A stretch of 6,698 bases of DNA from Acidaminococcaceae bacterium (GTDB taxonomy: Bacteria > Bacillota > Negativicutes > Acidaminococcales > Acidaminococcaceae), in contig JAKSOM010000050.1 in NCBI GenBank assembly GCA_024405585.1, positions 1 to 6,698 of the forward strand, read 5' to 3'. The notes under the pieces were generated by a model that worked only from the letters and a program-made list of their open reading frames with translations, had not been told where the DNA came from and did no database searches. Numbering within the stretch: position 1 is the stretch's first letter; every line of letters begins with the position of its first letter. The translations under genes and the position numbers were made by a program. This document shows positions 1-6,294 of the stretch, piece by piece.

Positions 1-621
1 GCCGTTCGCGTCCGCCTCGACCTTCTCGTACGTCGCCTCCTGCAGGACCGGGTCCCGGAACCTGTAGGCATCATCGACCGTCATCCGCAAAGCGTCTATC
101 ACCGTATTGCCGGTGACCAAAATCCTCTCCGGCTGCACATTCTCTTTCAATAAATTTTCCCGTGCCAAGGCAGTGGGGGCAAAATGCCAGTCGCAAAGAA
201 CCCCCGTCAGCCGCCGGTTCATCTCCTCCGGATAGGGGCTGAATTTGTCGCCGGTGCGAAGCCCCGCCTCCACATGACCCACGGAAATCCTGGCATAATA
301 AGCAGCCAAGGCCCCGGCAAAGGTAGTGGTGGTGTCGCCATGTACCAGCACCAAATCCGGCCGCTCCTTTTCCAAAACCGGTTTCAACCCCAACAGCACC
401 TCCGTGGTGATATCCTGCAGGGTCTGGCCCTGTTTCATAATGTGCAAGTCATAGTCGGGGGTGATACGGAACAAATCCAAAACCTGGTCCAGCATCTGCC
501 GGTGCTGGGCAGTTACGCAAACCACCGACTTCAATTCCGGATGCTTTTCAATTTCCTTCACCACCGGCGCCATCTTGATGGCCTCCGGACGGGTCCCGAA
601 TACAGTCAAAATTTTCTTCAT
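1..621 (-). CDS. wecB: UDP-N-acetylglucosamine 2-epimerase (non-hydrolysing), 3' end beyond window
   Basis: The enzyme interconverts UDP-GlcNAc and UDP-ManNAc in the cytoplasm, supplying ManNAc for envelope glycans. Translating the minus strand from the ATG at 621 gives 207 codons without a stop up to the window edge, about 55% of the usual 370-380 residues. The protein begins [16 protein letters not shown], with the family GTRPEAIK loop at residues 9-16. HGDTTTT follows at 94-100 (D96), HVEAGLRTG at 116-124 (E118) and PEEMNRR at 131-137 (E132). These match the catalytic Asp/Glu residues known from E. coli WecB. GNTVIDAL lies near residue 172. The catalytic His near residue 213 would fall outside the window. 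The start lies 4 nt after the stop of the WecA/TagO-like gene, with a GGGG stretch about 11 nt upstream, so the two are probably co-transcribed. wecB and mnaA are names for the same activity; the assignment is firm, the final polymer is unknown. Confidence 0.93.
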   Translation of the reverse strand, partial: MKKILTVFGTRPEAIKMAPVVKEIEKHPELKSVVCVTAQHRQMLDQVLDLFRITPDYDLHIMKQGQTLQDITTEVLLGLKPVLEKERPDLVLVHGDTTTTFAGALAAYYARISVGHVEAGLRTGDKFSPYPEEMNRRLTGVLCDWHFAPTALARENLLKENVQPERILVTGNTVIDALRMTVDDAYRFRDPVLQEATYEKVEADANG

Positions 622-625
622 AATC

Positions 626-1567
626 TTACATACCCCTGCTCCAGCGGGCCAGGAACACTGCCGCCAGGGCCAGGGCCAAAGTGATGCCGTGCATCACCAG
701 CACCGCCTCACGCTGGGTCAAGCCCAAAGCCAACAACCGATGGTGGATATGCCCCTTGTCCGGCTTGAATATGGGCACCCCGTTGCGGTAACGCCTTACA
801 ATGGCAAAAGCGGTATCCATAATAGGCAGGCCGAAAGCGACTGCCGGCACCAAAAGGGAAACGGTGGCAGCGGTCTTCACCACCCCGTCCACACTGAAGG
901 CCCCCACAATATAACCGATGAACATGGAACCCGTATCCCCCATAAAAATGGAGGCGGGATTGAAATTGAAGGGCAGAAAACCGATGATGGCGGCGCAAAG
1001 TACCCCGTAAATATAGGCCGTATCGGCATAACCCGCCTGCAAGGCCAAAAAGGCAATGGTAAAGGAACCGATGGCTCCCACCCCCGCCGCCAGGCCGTCC
1101 AGGCCGTCAATCAGGTTCACCACATTGGTGAAGGCCACAATCCAAAATATGGTCAAAGGAAAACTGAATTCCTCAAAATAAATATAATCGCCGCTCAAAA
1201 GGCCGCCAATCCATTCGATACGGATGCCGGCCAGCACGGGAACCGCCGCCGCCGCAATCTGCCCCGCCAGCTTCACCTTGGCAGGCAGTTGGTAAATATC
1301 GTCCAGCACCCCTACGGTCACAATCAGGGTGGCCCCCGTCATAATGATGAGATTATCCCTGTCCAAAGTTCCGAAGGAAAGCATACCCACCATAAAGGCC
1401 AGATAAATGGCCAGTCCCCCCAAACGGGGCATGGGCTCCTTATGCACCTTCCGTTTGTCCGGCAAATCCACTGCCCCCACTTTGAACGCTATTCTCTTCA
1501 CAACCGGCGTACTCACCAAGGCGGTAAAAACCGCCAGAAGAACGCCAATGCCGAAATCGGGAAGCAT
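626..1567 (-). CDS. WecA/TagO-type undecaprenyl-phosphate GlcNAc-1-phosphate transferase
   Basis: A polytopic inner-membrane enzyme that transfers GlcNAc-1-P from UDP-GlcNAc to undecaprenyl phosphate, the first step of O-antigen, common-antigen or teichoic-acid-like polymers. From the ATG at 1567 it has 313 residues with about ten hydrophobic segments. Family motifs are all present: [15 protein letters not shown] at 37-51, the Mg-binding DD pair at 89-90, NLIDGLDG at 151-158, [12 protein letters not shown] at 203-214, and the GHIHHRL motif at 272-278 that separates the WecA/TagO group from MraY proper. An alternative TTG start at 1579 would add MPNK and overlap the upstream LOG gene by 11 nt. 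I prefer the ATG, 1 nt after that gene's TAA, although no strong ribosome-binding site is visible for either, suggesting translational coupling. wecB follows 4 nt downstream, and both use UDP-GlcNAc. Whether it should be called wecA or tagO depends on the polymer, so no symbol is given. Confidence 0.9.
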   Translation of the reverse strand: MLPDFGIGVLLAVFTALVSTPVVKRIAFKVGAVDLPDKRKVHKEPMPRLGGLAIYLAFMVGMLSFGTLDRDNLIIMTGATLIVTVGVLDDIYQLPAKVKLAGQIAAAAVPVLAGIRIEWIGGLLSGDYIYFEEFSFPLTIFWIVAFTNVVNLIDGLDGLAAGVGAIGSFTIAFLALQAGYADTAYIYGVLCAAIIGFLPFNFNPASIFMGDTGSMFIGYIVGAFSVDGVVKTAATVSLLVPAVAFGLPIMDTAFAIVRRYRNGVPIFKPDKGHIHHRLLALGLTQREAVLVMHGITLALALAAVFLARWSRGM

Positions 1568-1568
1568 C

Positions 1569-2117
1569 TTATTTGGCAAAAATGGCTTTCATCATTCCGT
1601 TCATTTCCTCAAGAGAGGTTACAAAATGACAATAATTAAAGAAATGCTCTCCGGCAAAACCTTCTTCACTCATTTTTTTGAAGAAGGTCTCCAAACCGTC
1701 ATAGTAACCTGCTAAATTCAAGAAAAAGATATGCTTACGCATTTGGGGCATTAATTTATTGATGGACATAGCCGTTGCTACTTCTTCCAAGGTCCCCTCT
1801 CCGCCGGGGAAAACAACAAACATTTCACCCAACTCTATCATGCGGCTGATTCTGTCCGCCATCTTCTTAGTCAACTCCAGAACCGTCAGTCCCTCCACCG
1901 CACCATATGTCCTGAAAAGGGATTCCGTCACCACACCAATAACCTTGCCGTCATTCTCCAAGGCCGCCGTGGCCATATCCATCATCAGGCCTTCCTTGCT
2001 GCCGCCGAACACCAGGGTATGACCGTCCTTGGCCAAACCGATACCAATCGCCCTGGCCGTCTCCTTATATACATCTTTATTACCACGGACAGAACCCAAA
2101 AAAACTGTTACATTCAT
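1569..2117 (-). CDS. LOG-family nucleotide phosphoribohydrolase (TIGR00730-like)
   Basis: A 182-residue cytosolic Rossmann-type protein of the LOG ('lysine decarboxylase-like') family. Characterised members hydrolyse cytokinin riboside 5'-monophosphates or other nucleoside monophosphates to base and ribose 5-phosphate. Visible signatures are the N-terminal strand MNVTVFLGSVRG, GGSKEGLM at 38-45, arginines in MADRISRM at 86-93, and the diagnostic PGGEGTLEE at 104-112. The length is normal for bacterial members. The ATG is embedded in the trmD stop (ATGA overlap), with GAGG 10 nt upstream at 2128-2131 inside trmD, so translation is probably coupled to trmD. The next gene starts 1 nt after its TAA. 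Family membership is secure. The natural substrate is unknown, and older 'lysine decarboxylase' labels for such proteins should not be used. There is no known link to tRNA methylation or to GlcNAc transfer, so its position may be only operon hitch-hiking. Confidence 0.87.
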   Translation of the reverse strand: MNVTVFLGSVRGNKDVYKETARAIGIGLAKDGHTLVFGGSKEGLMMDMATAALENDGKVIGVVTESLFRTYGAVEGLTVLELTKKMADRISRMIELGEMFVVFPGGEGTLEEVATAMSINKLMPQMRKHIFFLNLAGYYDGLETFFKKMSEEGFAGEHFFNYCHFVTSLEEMNGMMKAIFAK

Positions 2118-2905
2118 TCTTCTTTTACCTCGCTTTCACCGGCCAGCTCCTGCCGCAAATCCTCCCAAAACCGCCGCTGGGTCTTACACATCTTAGGATG
2201 CAAAGTTCCCTCTATCATGCCGATCTGTTCATCGCTCAACAAATCCCTCCGCAAATGGTAGGTAGCCAAAAGGGATTTTTTCAGCCGCCAGGCCGCAATC
2301 TTGCCGTGGTCCCCGTTCCGCAGCACTTCCGGCACCGCCAGCCCCTCAAAAACATCGGGACGGGTGTACTGGGGGTACTCCAAGAGCCCGGAAGCAAAAC
2401 TGTCATCCTCGGCGCTGACGCTCTTGCCCAACACCCCGGGGATGAAGCGGCTCACCGCATCGGTAATAATCAAAGCCGGCAACTCACCGCCGGTCAACAC
2501 ATAATCCCCGATGGAAACCTTTTCATCCACCCAATGAAAAATTCTCTCGTCAAACCCCTCGTAATGGCCGCAGACGAAAATCAGATCCCGCCCCGCACCG
2601 GCCAAATCCTGCACCATTTTTTGGTTCAGGGTCCTGCCCCCCGGGGAAAGAGCAATCACCCTGGCCAGCGGCAGTTTTTCCTTAGCCGCCCGGATGGCTG
2701 CCACCAAGGGCGCCGGCTTGAACACCATACCCGCACCGCCGCCGAAAGGAGTGTCATCCACACTGCGGTGATTATCCGTGGTGAAATCCCTGGGATTAAT
2801 AGTGCTGATTTCAATCAGTCCTGCATCCTGGGCCCGCTGCAAAATGCTGTGCCCCGCCGCCTGTACTATTTGCTCCGGAAAAATGGTAATGAAAAGAAAC
2901 TTCAT
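2114..2905 (-). CDS. trmD: tRNA (guanine-N1)-methyltransferase TrmD
   Basis: TrmD uses S-adenosylmethionine to make m1G37 in tRNAs reading CNN codons, preventing +1 frameshifting. It is a homodimeric SPOUT (trefoil-knot) enzyme. The ATG at 2905 gives 263 residues starting MKFLFITIFPE, the classic N-terminus. A longer TTG start at 2959 would add a Cys/Trp-rich, unconserved extension inside rimM and is rejected. Conserved segments are DDTPFGGGAGM at 50-60, SPGGRTLNQ at 87-95, CGHYEGFDERI at 112-122, SIGDYVLTGGELPA at 131-144 (the knot that binds the cofactor), R153, and EDDSFASGLLEYPQYTRP at 166-183, which carries the catalytic Asp equivalent to D169 of the Haemophilus/E. coli enzyme. The acidic tail of about 15 residues is slightly longer than in the 243-246 residue model enzymes. 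It begins 1 nt after the rimM stop and overlaps the LOG gene by 4 nt. Confidence 0.97.
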   Translation of the reverse strand: MKFLFITIFPEQIVQAAGHSILQRAQDAGLIEISTINPRDFTTDNHRSVDDTPFGGGAGMVFKPAPLVAAIRAAKEKLPLARVIALSPGGRTLNQKMVQDLAGAGRDLIFVCGHYEGFDERIFHWVDEKVSIGDYVLTGGELPALIITDAVSRFIPGVLGKSVSAEDDSFASGLLEYPQYTRPDVFEGLAVPEVLRNGDHGKIAAWRLKKSLLATYHLRRDLLSDEQIGMIEGTLHPKMCKTQRRFWEDLRQELAGESEVKEE

Positions 2906-2906
2906 C

Positions 2907-3404
2907 CTAATCCAGCCACTCCGGCAGCCGCACCAGCATGCTCCGGCCCGGCACGTCAATCTGCAAAATATTGTCCTTGATGGCGGGAACCAGAATCTCC
3001 TTCCCGTCCATCCCTTTTATCACAAAAACATCCGTACTGCCCGTCTGCAAAGTGTCCTGAAAAACACCGATCTGTTTTCCCGCCTCATCCAGGCACACGA
3101 AACCCTTCAGGTCGCTGACATAAAAGCGTCCCTCCGGCAGGGGGGGCAAATCCTCCTTCGGCACCAGAACTTCCAGGTTGCGAAGTTTTTCCGCCTCCTC
3201 CATGTTTTTAATTTCCCCAGTCGTCACCAGAACCATATTCTTCTGAAACCTGGCATTGGTGACGGTCAGTTTCCTGCCCCCCGCCAGACACAGGCATTTC
3301 AGCTCCAAAAACAACTCCGGTGTTTCCGTAAGCGGTAAGATACGAATGTCGCCCCGCACTCCGTGCGGCGCGACAATCTTACCGATTACAATTTTTTCAG
3401 CCAT
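2907..3404 (-). CDS. rimM: 16S rRNA processing / 30S maturation factor RimM
   Basis: RimM binds ribosomal protein S19 and helps mature the 30S head; it works alongside S16, encoded upstream here. The 165-residue length is typical. The N-terminal barrel has IGKIVAPHGVRGDIRI at 7-22, the family signature. MEEAEKLRNLEVLV at 68-81 is the 'EAExLxg' element, and FYVSDLKGF at 94-102 opens the C-terminal PRC-barrel domain. That domain ends with the usual ILVPAIKDNILQIDVPGRSMLVRLPEWLD-type tail. The ATG overlaps the ylqD stop (TAATG), and the stop TAG is separated from the trmD ATG by a single G. The conserved rimM–trmD pairing supports the call. Ribosome-binding sequence is weak (GGGA shortly before the ATG), consistent with coupling to ylqD. 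Confidence 0.96.
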   Translation of the reverse strand: MAEKIVIGKIVAPHGVRGDIRILPLTETPELFLELKCLCLAGGRKLTVTNARFQKNMVLVTTGEIKNMEEAEKLRNLEVLVPKEDLPPLPEGRFYVSDLKGFVCLDEAGKQIGVFQDTLQTGSTDVFVIKGMDGKEILVPAIKDNILQIDVPGRSMLVRLPEWLD

Positions 3405-3808
3405 TATTCCCGGAAGGCAATAATCTTGCCGTCCTCGGTAACAACCTCCGCTCCCATAAGAGCGTCCAAATTGGTGCCTATCTTAATCTCCACGGTCCGT
3501 TCCAAAGTCCCGTGGCCAATCTCGGACCCGATGGTCAGATTCCGTGCCCGCTCCAGCTTGGCTTCGGTCTCTTCCTTCTCCTCCACCAACTGGGCTTTTC
3601 GCATTTCAATCTGTTCCCTAAGAGCGGGAAGTTTGCTCAAATCACCGGCGGCCTGGTTCAACACCCGACGGGCCTCAAACTCAAAACTCTCCAGCCCCGT
3701 CTGCATCTGCTTTACGGTCTCTTCCAAATCAGCGATGATTTTCATTTTGGTGTCTTCCGTAACCTTTGCCTTGACGGCAACAGGCACACGAACATACATA
3801 TTCTCCAT
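3404..3808 (-). CDS. ylqD: YlqD family protein
   Basis: A 134-residue protein of the YlqD family, conserved in Firmicutes exactly between the KH-domain gene and rimM; its function is unknown. The N-terminus has a VRVPVAVKAKVTEDTK segment (residues 6-21) matching the family opening. Residues about 22-92 are rich in Glu, Lys, Arg and Leu in a heptad-like pattern and should form long coiled-coil helices, broken near a Gly-Asp around 55. The C-terminal 40 residues (IGSEIGHGTLERTVEIKIG...) look like a small beta domain. The call rests on this architecture plus gene order. The ATG at 3808 follows a TAGGATT purine stretch; a second ATG at 3799 is equally usable, while a longer start at 3838 would run into khpA and is not supported. 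The start lies 4 nt after the khpA stop, and its stop overlaps the rimM start. Confidence 0.85.
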   Translation of the reverse strand: MENMYVRVPVAVKAKVTEDTKMKIIADLEETVKQMQTGLESFEFEARRVLNQAAGDLSKLPALREQIEMRKAQLVEEKEETEAKLERARNLTIGSEIGHGTLERTVEIKIGTNLDALMGAEVVTEDGKIIAFRE

Positions 3809-3812
3809 AATC

Positions 3813-4049
3813 CTACCTATCCTCACCAATCTCAACAATTACCTTCACGTTCTCCCGGGTTGCCACTGCCTTCATCACGGTACGGATGGCCTTGGCGATC
3901 CGCCCCTGCTTGCCGATGACCTTGCCCATATCCGGCTGGGCCACATGCAGCTTCAACTTCAAAGTGGTGCCGATGAGCTCATCCTCAACCATCACCTGGT
4001 CGGGATTGTTCACCAGGGATTTGGCCATAACCTCAACTAATTCCTTCAT
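3813..4049 (-). CDS. khpA: KH-domain RNA-binding protein KhpA (YlqC)
   Basis: A 78-residue protein that is almost entirely one KH domain. KhpA homologues bind RNA, usually as a heterodimer with KhpB (Jag/EloR), and influence cell elongation and small-RNA metabolism; KhpB is not in this window. The RNA-binding loop is visible in MGKVIGKQGRIAKAIR at residues 41-56, with GKQG at 46-49 as the GxxG motif. It is preceded by the helix MKELVEVMAKSLVNNPD and the strand LKLKLHVA, and followed by a closing strand KVIVEIGED. The ATG at 4049 is chosen because GGGGTGG lies 6 nt upstream. A TTG at 4088 would overlap rpsP and add an unconserved extension. It sits 13 nt after rpsP and 4 nt before ylqD, the standard Firmicutes arrangement. 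Confidence 0.93.
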   Translation of the reverse strand: MKELVEVMAKSLVNNPDQVMVEDELIGTTLKLKLHVAQPDMGKVIGKQGRIAKAIRTVMKAVATRENVKVIVEIGEDR

Positions 4050-4062
4050 GCCAAACCACCCC

Positions 4063-4332
4063 TCATTTTGCCGCTTTTTGCTCTGCAAACTGTTTCATAA
4101 TGCCGTTCTTGCTGAACAAACTACGAACAGTATCAGTGGCTTGAGCGCCCTTGCCCATCCAAGCCAAGGCCTTTTCGGCATCAATCTTGACATTGGCAGG
4201 TTCAGTGGTTGCGTCATAGTAACCAATGCTTTCGATGAAGCGGCCATCCCGGGCGTCACGGCTGTCAGCCACAACGATACGGTAGAAGGGGGCCTTCTTA
4301 GCACCCATGCGTTTCAAACGAATTTTAACCAT
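4063..4332 (-). CDS. rpsP: 30S ribosomal protein S16
   Basis: An 89-residue primary/secondary assembly protein that binds the 5' domain of 16S rRNA and stabilises the 30S body. The sequence [40 protein letters not shown] is the textbook S16 N-terminus, and the length is normal for the Gram-positive form. A strong AGGAGG lies 10 nt upstream of the ATG. It is the first gene of the tightly packed part of the operon: khpA follows after 13 nt and its ribosome-binding site touches the rpsP stop. Upstream it is separated from ffh by about 170 nt of repeat-bearing spacer, so it may have its own promoter or a processed transcript. Confidence 0.98.
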   Translation of the reverse strand: MVKIRLKRMGAKKAPFYRIVVADSRDARDGRFIESIGYYDATTEPANVKIDAEKALAWMGKGAQATDTVRSLFSKNGIMKQFAEQKAAK

Positions 4333-4342
4333 CTTAGAATTT

Positions 4343-4348
4343 CCTCCT
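4343..4348 (-). promoter_or_regulatory. Strong Shine-Dalgarno of rpsP
   Basis: AGGAGG on the minus strand, 10 nt before the rpsP ATG. It is the strongest ribosome-binding site in the window and contrasts with ffh, which has none visible. Confidence 0.85.
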
Positions 4349-4364
4349 TTTTTTATATACTTTC

Positions 4365-4393
4365 ATTATATACAACTCTTATGAGTAGTATTA
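4365..4393 (-). promoter_or_regulatory. Possible promoter for rpsP and downstream genes
   Basis: A perfect minus-strand TATAAT lies at 4365-4370, about 33 nt upstream of the rpsP start and followed by an AT-rich leader. The sequence at the expected -35 position (TAATAC with a 17-bp spacer) matches TTGACA poorly, so any promoter would need another contact or would be weak. It could explain separate, higher expression of the ribosomal-protein part of the operon. TATAAT can also occur by chance in such an AT-rich spacer. Confidence 0.3.
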
Positions 4394-4429
4394 CCGAATT
4401 AGTGAAAAGATAAAAGTGAACAGTGAATA

Positions 4430-4453
4430 GTTATGGTGGTACGCTCCCATAAC
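4430..4453. other. Hairpin in ffh–rpsP spacer (GTTATGG / CCATAAC)
   Basis: GTTATGG at 4430-4436 is an exact reverse complement of CCATAAC at 4447-4453, giving a 7-bp stem with a 10-nt loop. No T-run follows on the minus strand (the next bases are ACTATTCACTG), so it is not a classical terminator. It could be an RNA-processing or stability structure in the polycistronic transcript, or an end structure of the repeat. Confidence 0.45.
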
Positions 4454-4490
4454 CGGAATAACAATCACGGGAACATATAACTATCCCGGT
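4452..4490. other. Nested palindrome directly downstream of ffh
   Basis: ACCGG at 4452-4456 pairs with CCGGT at 4486-4490, and alternatively CGGGA at 4468-4472 pairs with TCCCG at 4484-4488 around an 11-nt AT-rich loop. The two pairings compete for the right-hand CCCGG. This lies 10 nt past the ffh stop in transcription order. There is no following U-tract, so intrinsic termination is unlikely to be strong. Confidence 0.4.
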
Positions 4491-4499
4491 ACTCTATAA

Positions 4500-5840
4500 C
4501 TACATGAACGGCAGTTTGAAACCCTTACCGAATTTCGTCATACCGCCCATCTGCTTCATCAGCTTGCGGCTCTGCTCAAACCCTTTGAGCAATTTGTTCA
4601 CATCCTGCACCTTGGTGCCGCTGCCATCCGCAATCCGCCTGCGGCGGCTGCCATTAATAATCTCCGGCCGGCGGCGTTCCTTGGGCGTCATACTGCGGAT
4701 AATGGCCGCCACCCGGTCCAACTCCCTCTCATCCACCTTGGCTTCCTTGAGCTTCTCCGCAATGCCCCCCGTACCGGGAATCATGGAAAGAATGCTCTCC
4801 ATGGAACCCAATTTCCGTACCTGCTGCATCTGCTCCAAAAAATTATCCAAAGTGAATTCATTCTTACGGATGGCCCGCTCCGTCTCAATGGCCTTGGCCA
4901 AATCCGTAGTATCCTTAATCTTTTCAATCAGGGAGAGGATATCCCCCATACCCAGAATTCTGCTGGCCATCCGGTCCGGATAAAAGGGCTCCAGAGCATC
5001 AATCTTTTCGCCCATGCCCACAAACTTCACGCTCTTGCCGGTAACCGCCTTTACGCTGAGCACGGCGCCGCCCCGGGCATCGCCATCCAACTTGGTCACG
5101 ATGATGCCGTCAATCCCCAGCTGTTCGTTGAAAGAAGCCGCCACATTCACCGCATCCTGACCGGTCATGGCATCCACCGTCAGCAGCACCTCCGTGGGCT
5201 CCACAGCGGCCTTGATATCCTTCAATTCCTGCATCAGCTCTTCGTCAATATGGAGCCGGCCGGCGGTATCTATCAGAACAACGTCACAACCAAGATACTG
5301 GGCCTTCTCCAAAGCCAATCTGGCAATCTCCACCGGACTCACCTTGTCACCCAAACTGAAGAAAGGTGTCCCCACCTGCTTGGCCAGAACCTCCAACTGC
5401 TCAATGGCCGCCGGGCGATAAATATCCCCCGCCACCAAAAGGCACTTCTTATTCTTCTTATACTTCAGATAATGGGCCAGCTTCGCCACACTGGTGGTCT
5501 TGCCGGCACCCTGCAAACCGCAGAACATATAAATAGTGGGGGGCTTGGGACTCACCGCCAGCTTGGCAACCTCCCCGCCCAAAAGGGCAGCCAGCTCCTC
5601 ATTGACAATCTTAATGATTTGCTGATGGGCATTAAAACCCTGGTCAATGGATGTATCAAGGGCCTTGGTCTTTATACCATTGATAAAATCCTTGGCCACC
5701 TTAAAACTGACATCCGCCTCCAAAAGAGCCATCCGCACCTGACGTAAGGGCTCCTTCAAATCCTCTTCCGTAATCCTGCCGTGCCCCCGGAAAAGTTTCA
5801 ACGCATTCTGCAATTTATCCGACAAATTCTCAAACGCCAT
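4500..5840 (-). CDS. ffh: Signal recognition particle GTPase Ffh (SRP54)
   Basis: Ffh with 4.5S/6S RNA binds hydrophobic signal sequences on nascent chains and delivers ribosomes to FtsY and the Sec translocon. The 446 residues are full length and in domain order: N domain about 1-90; G domain with P-loop GLQGAGKTT at 108-116, GDIYRPAA near 138-145, DTAGR at 191-195 and TKLDGDARGG at 249-258; and M domain from about 296. The M domain includes the methionine-bearing finger-loop region, SMIPGTGG at 352-359, and the RNA-binding INGSRRRRIADGSG at 395-408. The tail after KLMKQMGGM is short. The ATG at 5840 is fixed by the conserved MAFENLSDKL start. Oddly, the bases before it (AACTGAAATTACT) hold no Shine-Dalgarno match, because a repeat-flanked cassette ends only 10 nt upstream. 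Its usual partner gene ylxM lies beyond that cassette. Confidence 0.98.
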   Translation of the reverse strand: MAFENLSDKLQNALKLFRGHGRITEEDLKEPLRQVRMALLEADVSFKVAKDFINGIKTKALDTSIDQGFNAHQQIIKIVNEELAALLGGEVAKLAVSPKPPTIYMFCGLQGAGKTTSVAKLAHYLKYKKNKKCLLVAGDIYRPAAIEQLEVLAKQVGTPFFSLGDKVSPVEIARLALEKAQYLGCDVVLIDTAGRLHIDEELMQELKDIKAAVEPTEVLLTVDAMTGQDAVNVAASFNEQLGIDGIIVTKLDGDARGGAVLSVKAVTGKSVKFVGMGEKIDALEPFYPDRMASRILGMGDILSLIEKIKDTTDLAKAIETERAIRKNEFTLDNFLEQMQQVRKLGSMESILSMIPGTGGIAEKLKEAKVDERELDRVAAIIRSMTPKERRRPEIINGSRRRRIADGSGTKVQDVNKLLKGFEQSRKLMKQMGGMTKFGKGFKLPFM

Positions 5841-5850
5841 AGTAATTTCA

Positions 5851-5882
5851 GTTATAAGTTATAAGTTAGAAGTTAGAAATTA
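5851..5882 (+). repeat. Left inverted repeat of the four-helix cassette
   Basis: The arm is composed of consecutive heptads GTTATAA, GTTATAA, GTTAGAA, GTTAGAA followed by ATTA. It is the reverse complement of 6295-6326 with four mismatches. It ends 10 nt before the ffh start codon and so forms the immediate ffh leader. Confidence 0.8.
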
Positions 5883-5887
5883 AGAGA

Positions 5888-5908
5888 CAATTTTGCGGAG
5901 CAAAATTG
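5888..5908. other. Perfect 9-bp hairpin between four-helix gene and ffh
   Basis: CAATTTTGC at 5888-5896 and GCAAAATTG at 5900-5908 are exact reverse complements around a GGA loop, 4 nt past the stop of the four-helix gene. On the minus strand it is followed by TCTCTTAATTTC, which is U-rich but not a clean U-run. It may act as a weak terminator or mRNA-stabilising stem for the cassette transcript, or be a structural part of the repeat. Confidence 0.5.
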
Positions 5909-5912
5909 ATGA

Positions 5913-6275
5913 TTATAATTCCTTTGTTTTTCTGGACTTAGAAATCTTCACCAAGATATTTATAATACCCCGAACATCATCTAACAACGAACTATACTGC
6001 TCCTTATCCAAATATTTCCCCTGATATAACAATTCTATCCAGTAACGACTTTCAGCCGCCTCTTTCAATGCTATCTGCATTTTACTATAAAAATCTGAAA
6101 CACTCTGAGCATATTCAGCTTCTGTAACATTCGCTCCAATGCTTGTTCCTGCCCGTAACAGCTGTTTGGACAAAACTCTCTCTTGTTTGGAAGTTATAAG
6201 AAACTGATAACACCTAACTATCCTCAACGCAAATTGTTCACTTTTCAGCTGAACAACATTATCCTTTTTAATCAT
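5913..6275 (-). CDS. Four-helix-bundle protein (S23/IVS-encoded family, TIGR02436-like)
   Basis: A 120-residue, basic, all-helical protein of the family first seen in intervening sequences of 23S rRNA genes and structurally related to Avd of diversity-generating retroelements. The molecular function is unknown. The family core is clear: SKQLLRAGTSIGANVTEAEYAQS at residues 36-58 (helix break at GTSIGAN), FYSKMQIALKEAAESRYWIELL at 62-83, then a third and fourth helix to about 114, ending in a Lys/Arg-rich tail. The length is normal. The ATG at 6275 is chosen by the family-type N-terminus; GAGG lies 15 nt upstream, rather far. Codon use is AT-rich compared with ffh and ylxM, consistent with transfer. 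The gene is co-directional with the operon and sits inside inverted repeats. No rRNA sequence flanks it here, so it is not an rRNA intervening sequence. Confidence 0.88.
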   Translation of the reverse strand: MIKKDNVVQLKSEQFALRIVRCYQFLITSKQERVLSKQLLRAGTSIGANVTEAEYAQSVSDFYSKMQIALKEAAESRYWIELLYQGKYLDKEQYSSLLDDVRGIINILVKISKSRKTKEL

Positions 6276-6294
6276 TTCCAGGCCAAATTTCCTC

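Larger units (their letters stand above)
4401..4500. repeat. Intergenic repeat: degenerate heptads plus palindromes between ffh and rpsP
   Basis: This spacer has four or five consecutive 7-bp units on the plus strand: AGTGAAA, AGATAAA, AGTGAAC, AGTGAAT, AGTTATG (4401-4435). It continues into two palindromes, and near the ffh stop there are inverted AGTTAT-type words (ATAACTAT at 4477-4484, TATAACTA at 4495-4502). The outer end touches the ffh TAG itself. The heptads are in the same family as the AGTTANA units that flank the four-helix cassette at 5850-5884. It has no reading frame of note. It could be a coding-free relative (MITE-like) of that cassette or an intergenic mosaic repeat; this relation is inference. 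Confidence 0.5.

Noticed and set aside
461..1639. Long plus-strand open frame (about 390 residues) opposite the WecA/TagO-like gene
   Set aside because: It is a low-complexity His/Gln/Gly-rich shadow of well-conserved minus-strand genes and spans two of them; no domain is recognisable.
2906..2959. Extended TTG start for trmD
   Set aside because: The added residues are Cys/Trp/Arg-rich and unconserved and lie inside rimM; the canonical MKFLFITIFPE start is at 2905.
2198..3338. Plus-strand open frames opposite trmD and rimM
   Set aside because: They are antisense shadows of strongly conserved genes, with no plausible protein features.
4050..4088. Extended TTG start for khpA
   Set aside because: It overlaps rpsP and bypasses a good ribosome-binding site in front of the ATG at 4049.
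5888..5908. Intrinsic terminator ending the ylxM transcript
   Set aside because: The stem is perfect but short and AT-rich, and no clean U-run follows; ffh downstream has no clear promoter of its own.
5913..6275. A 23S rRNA intervening sequence
   Set aside because: The protein family fits, but the flanks are ylxM and ffh, not rRNA.
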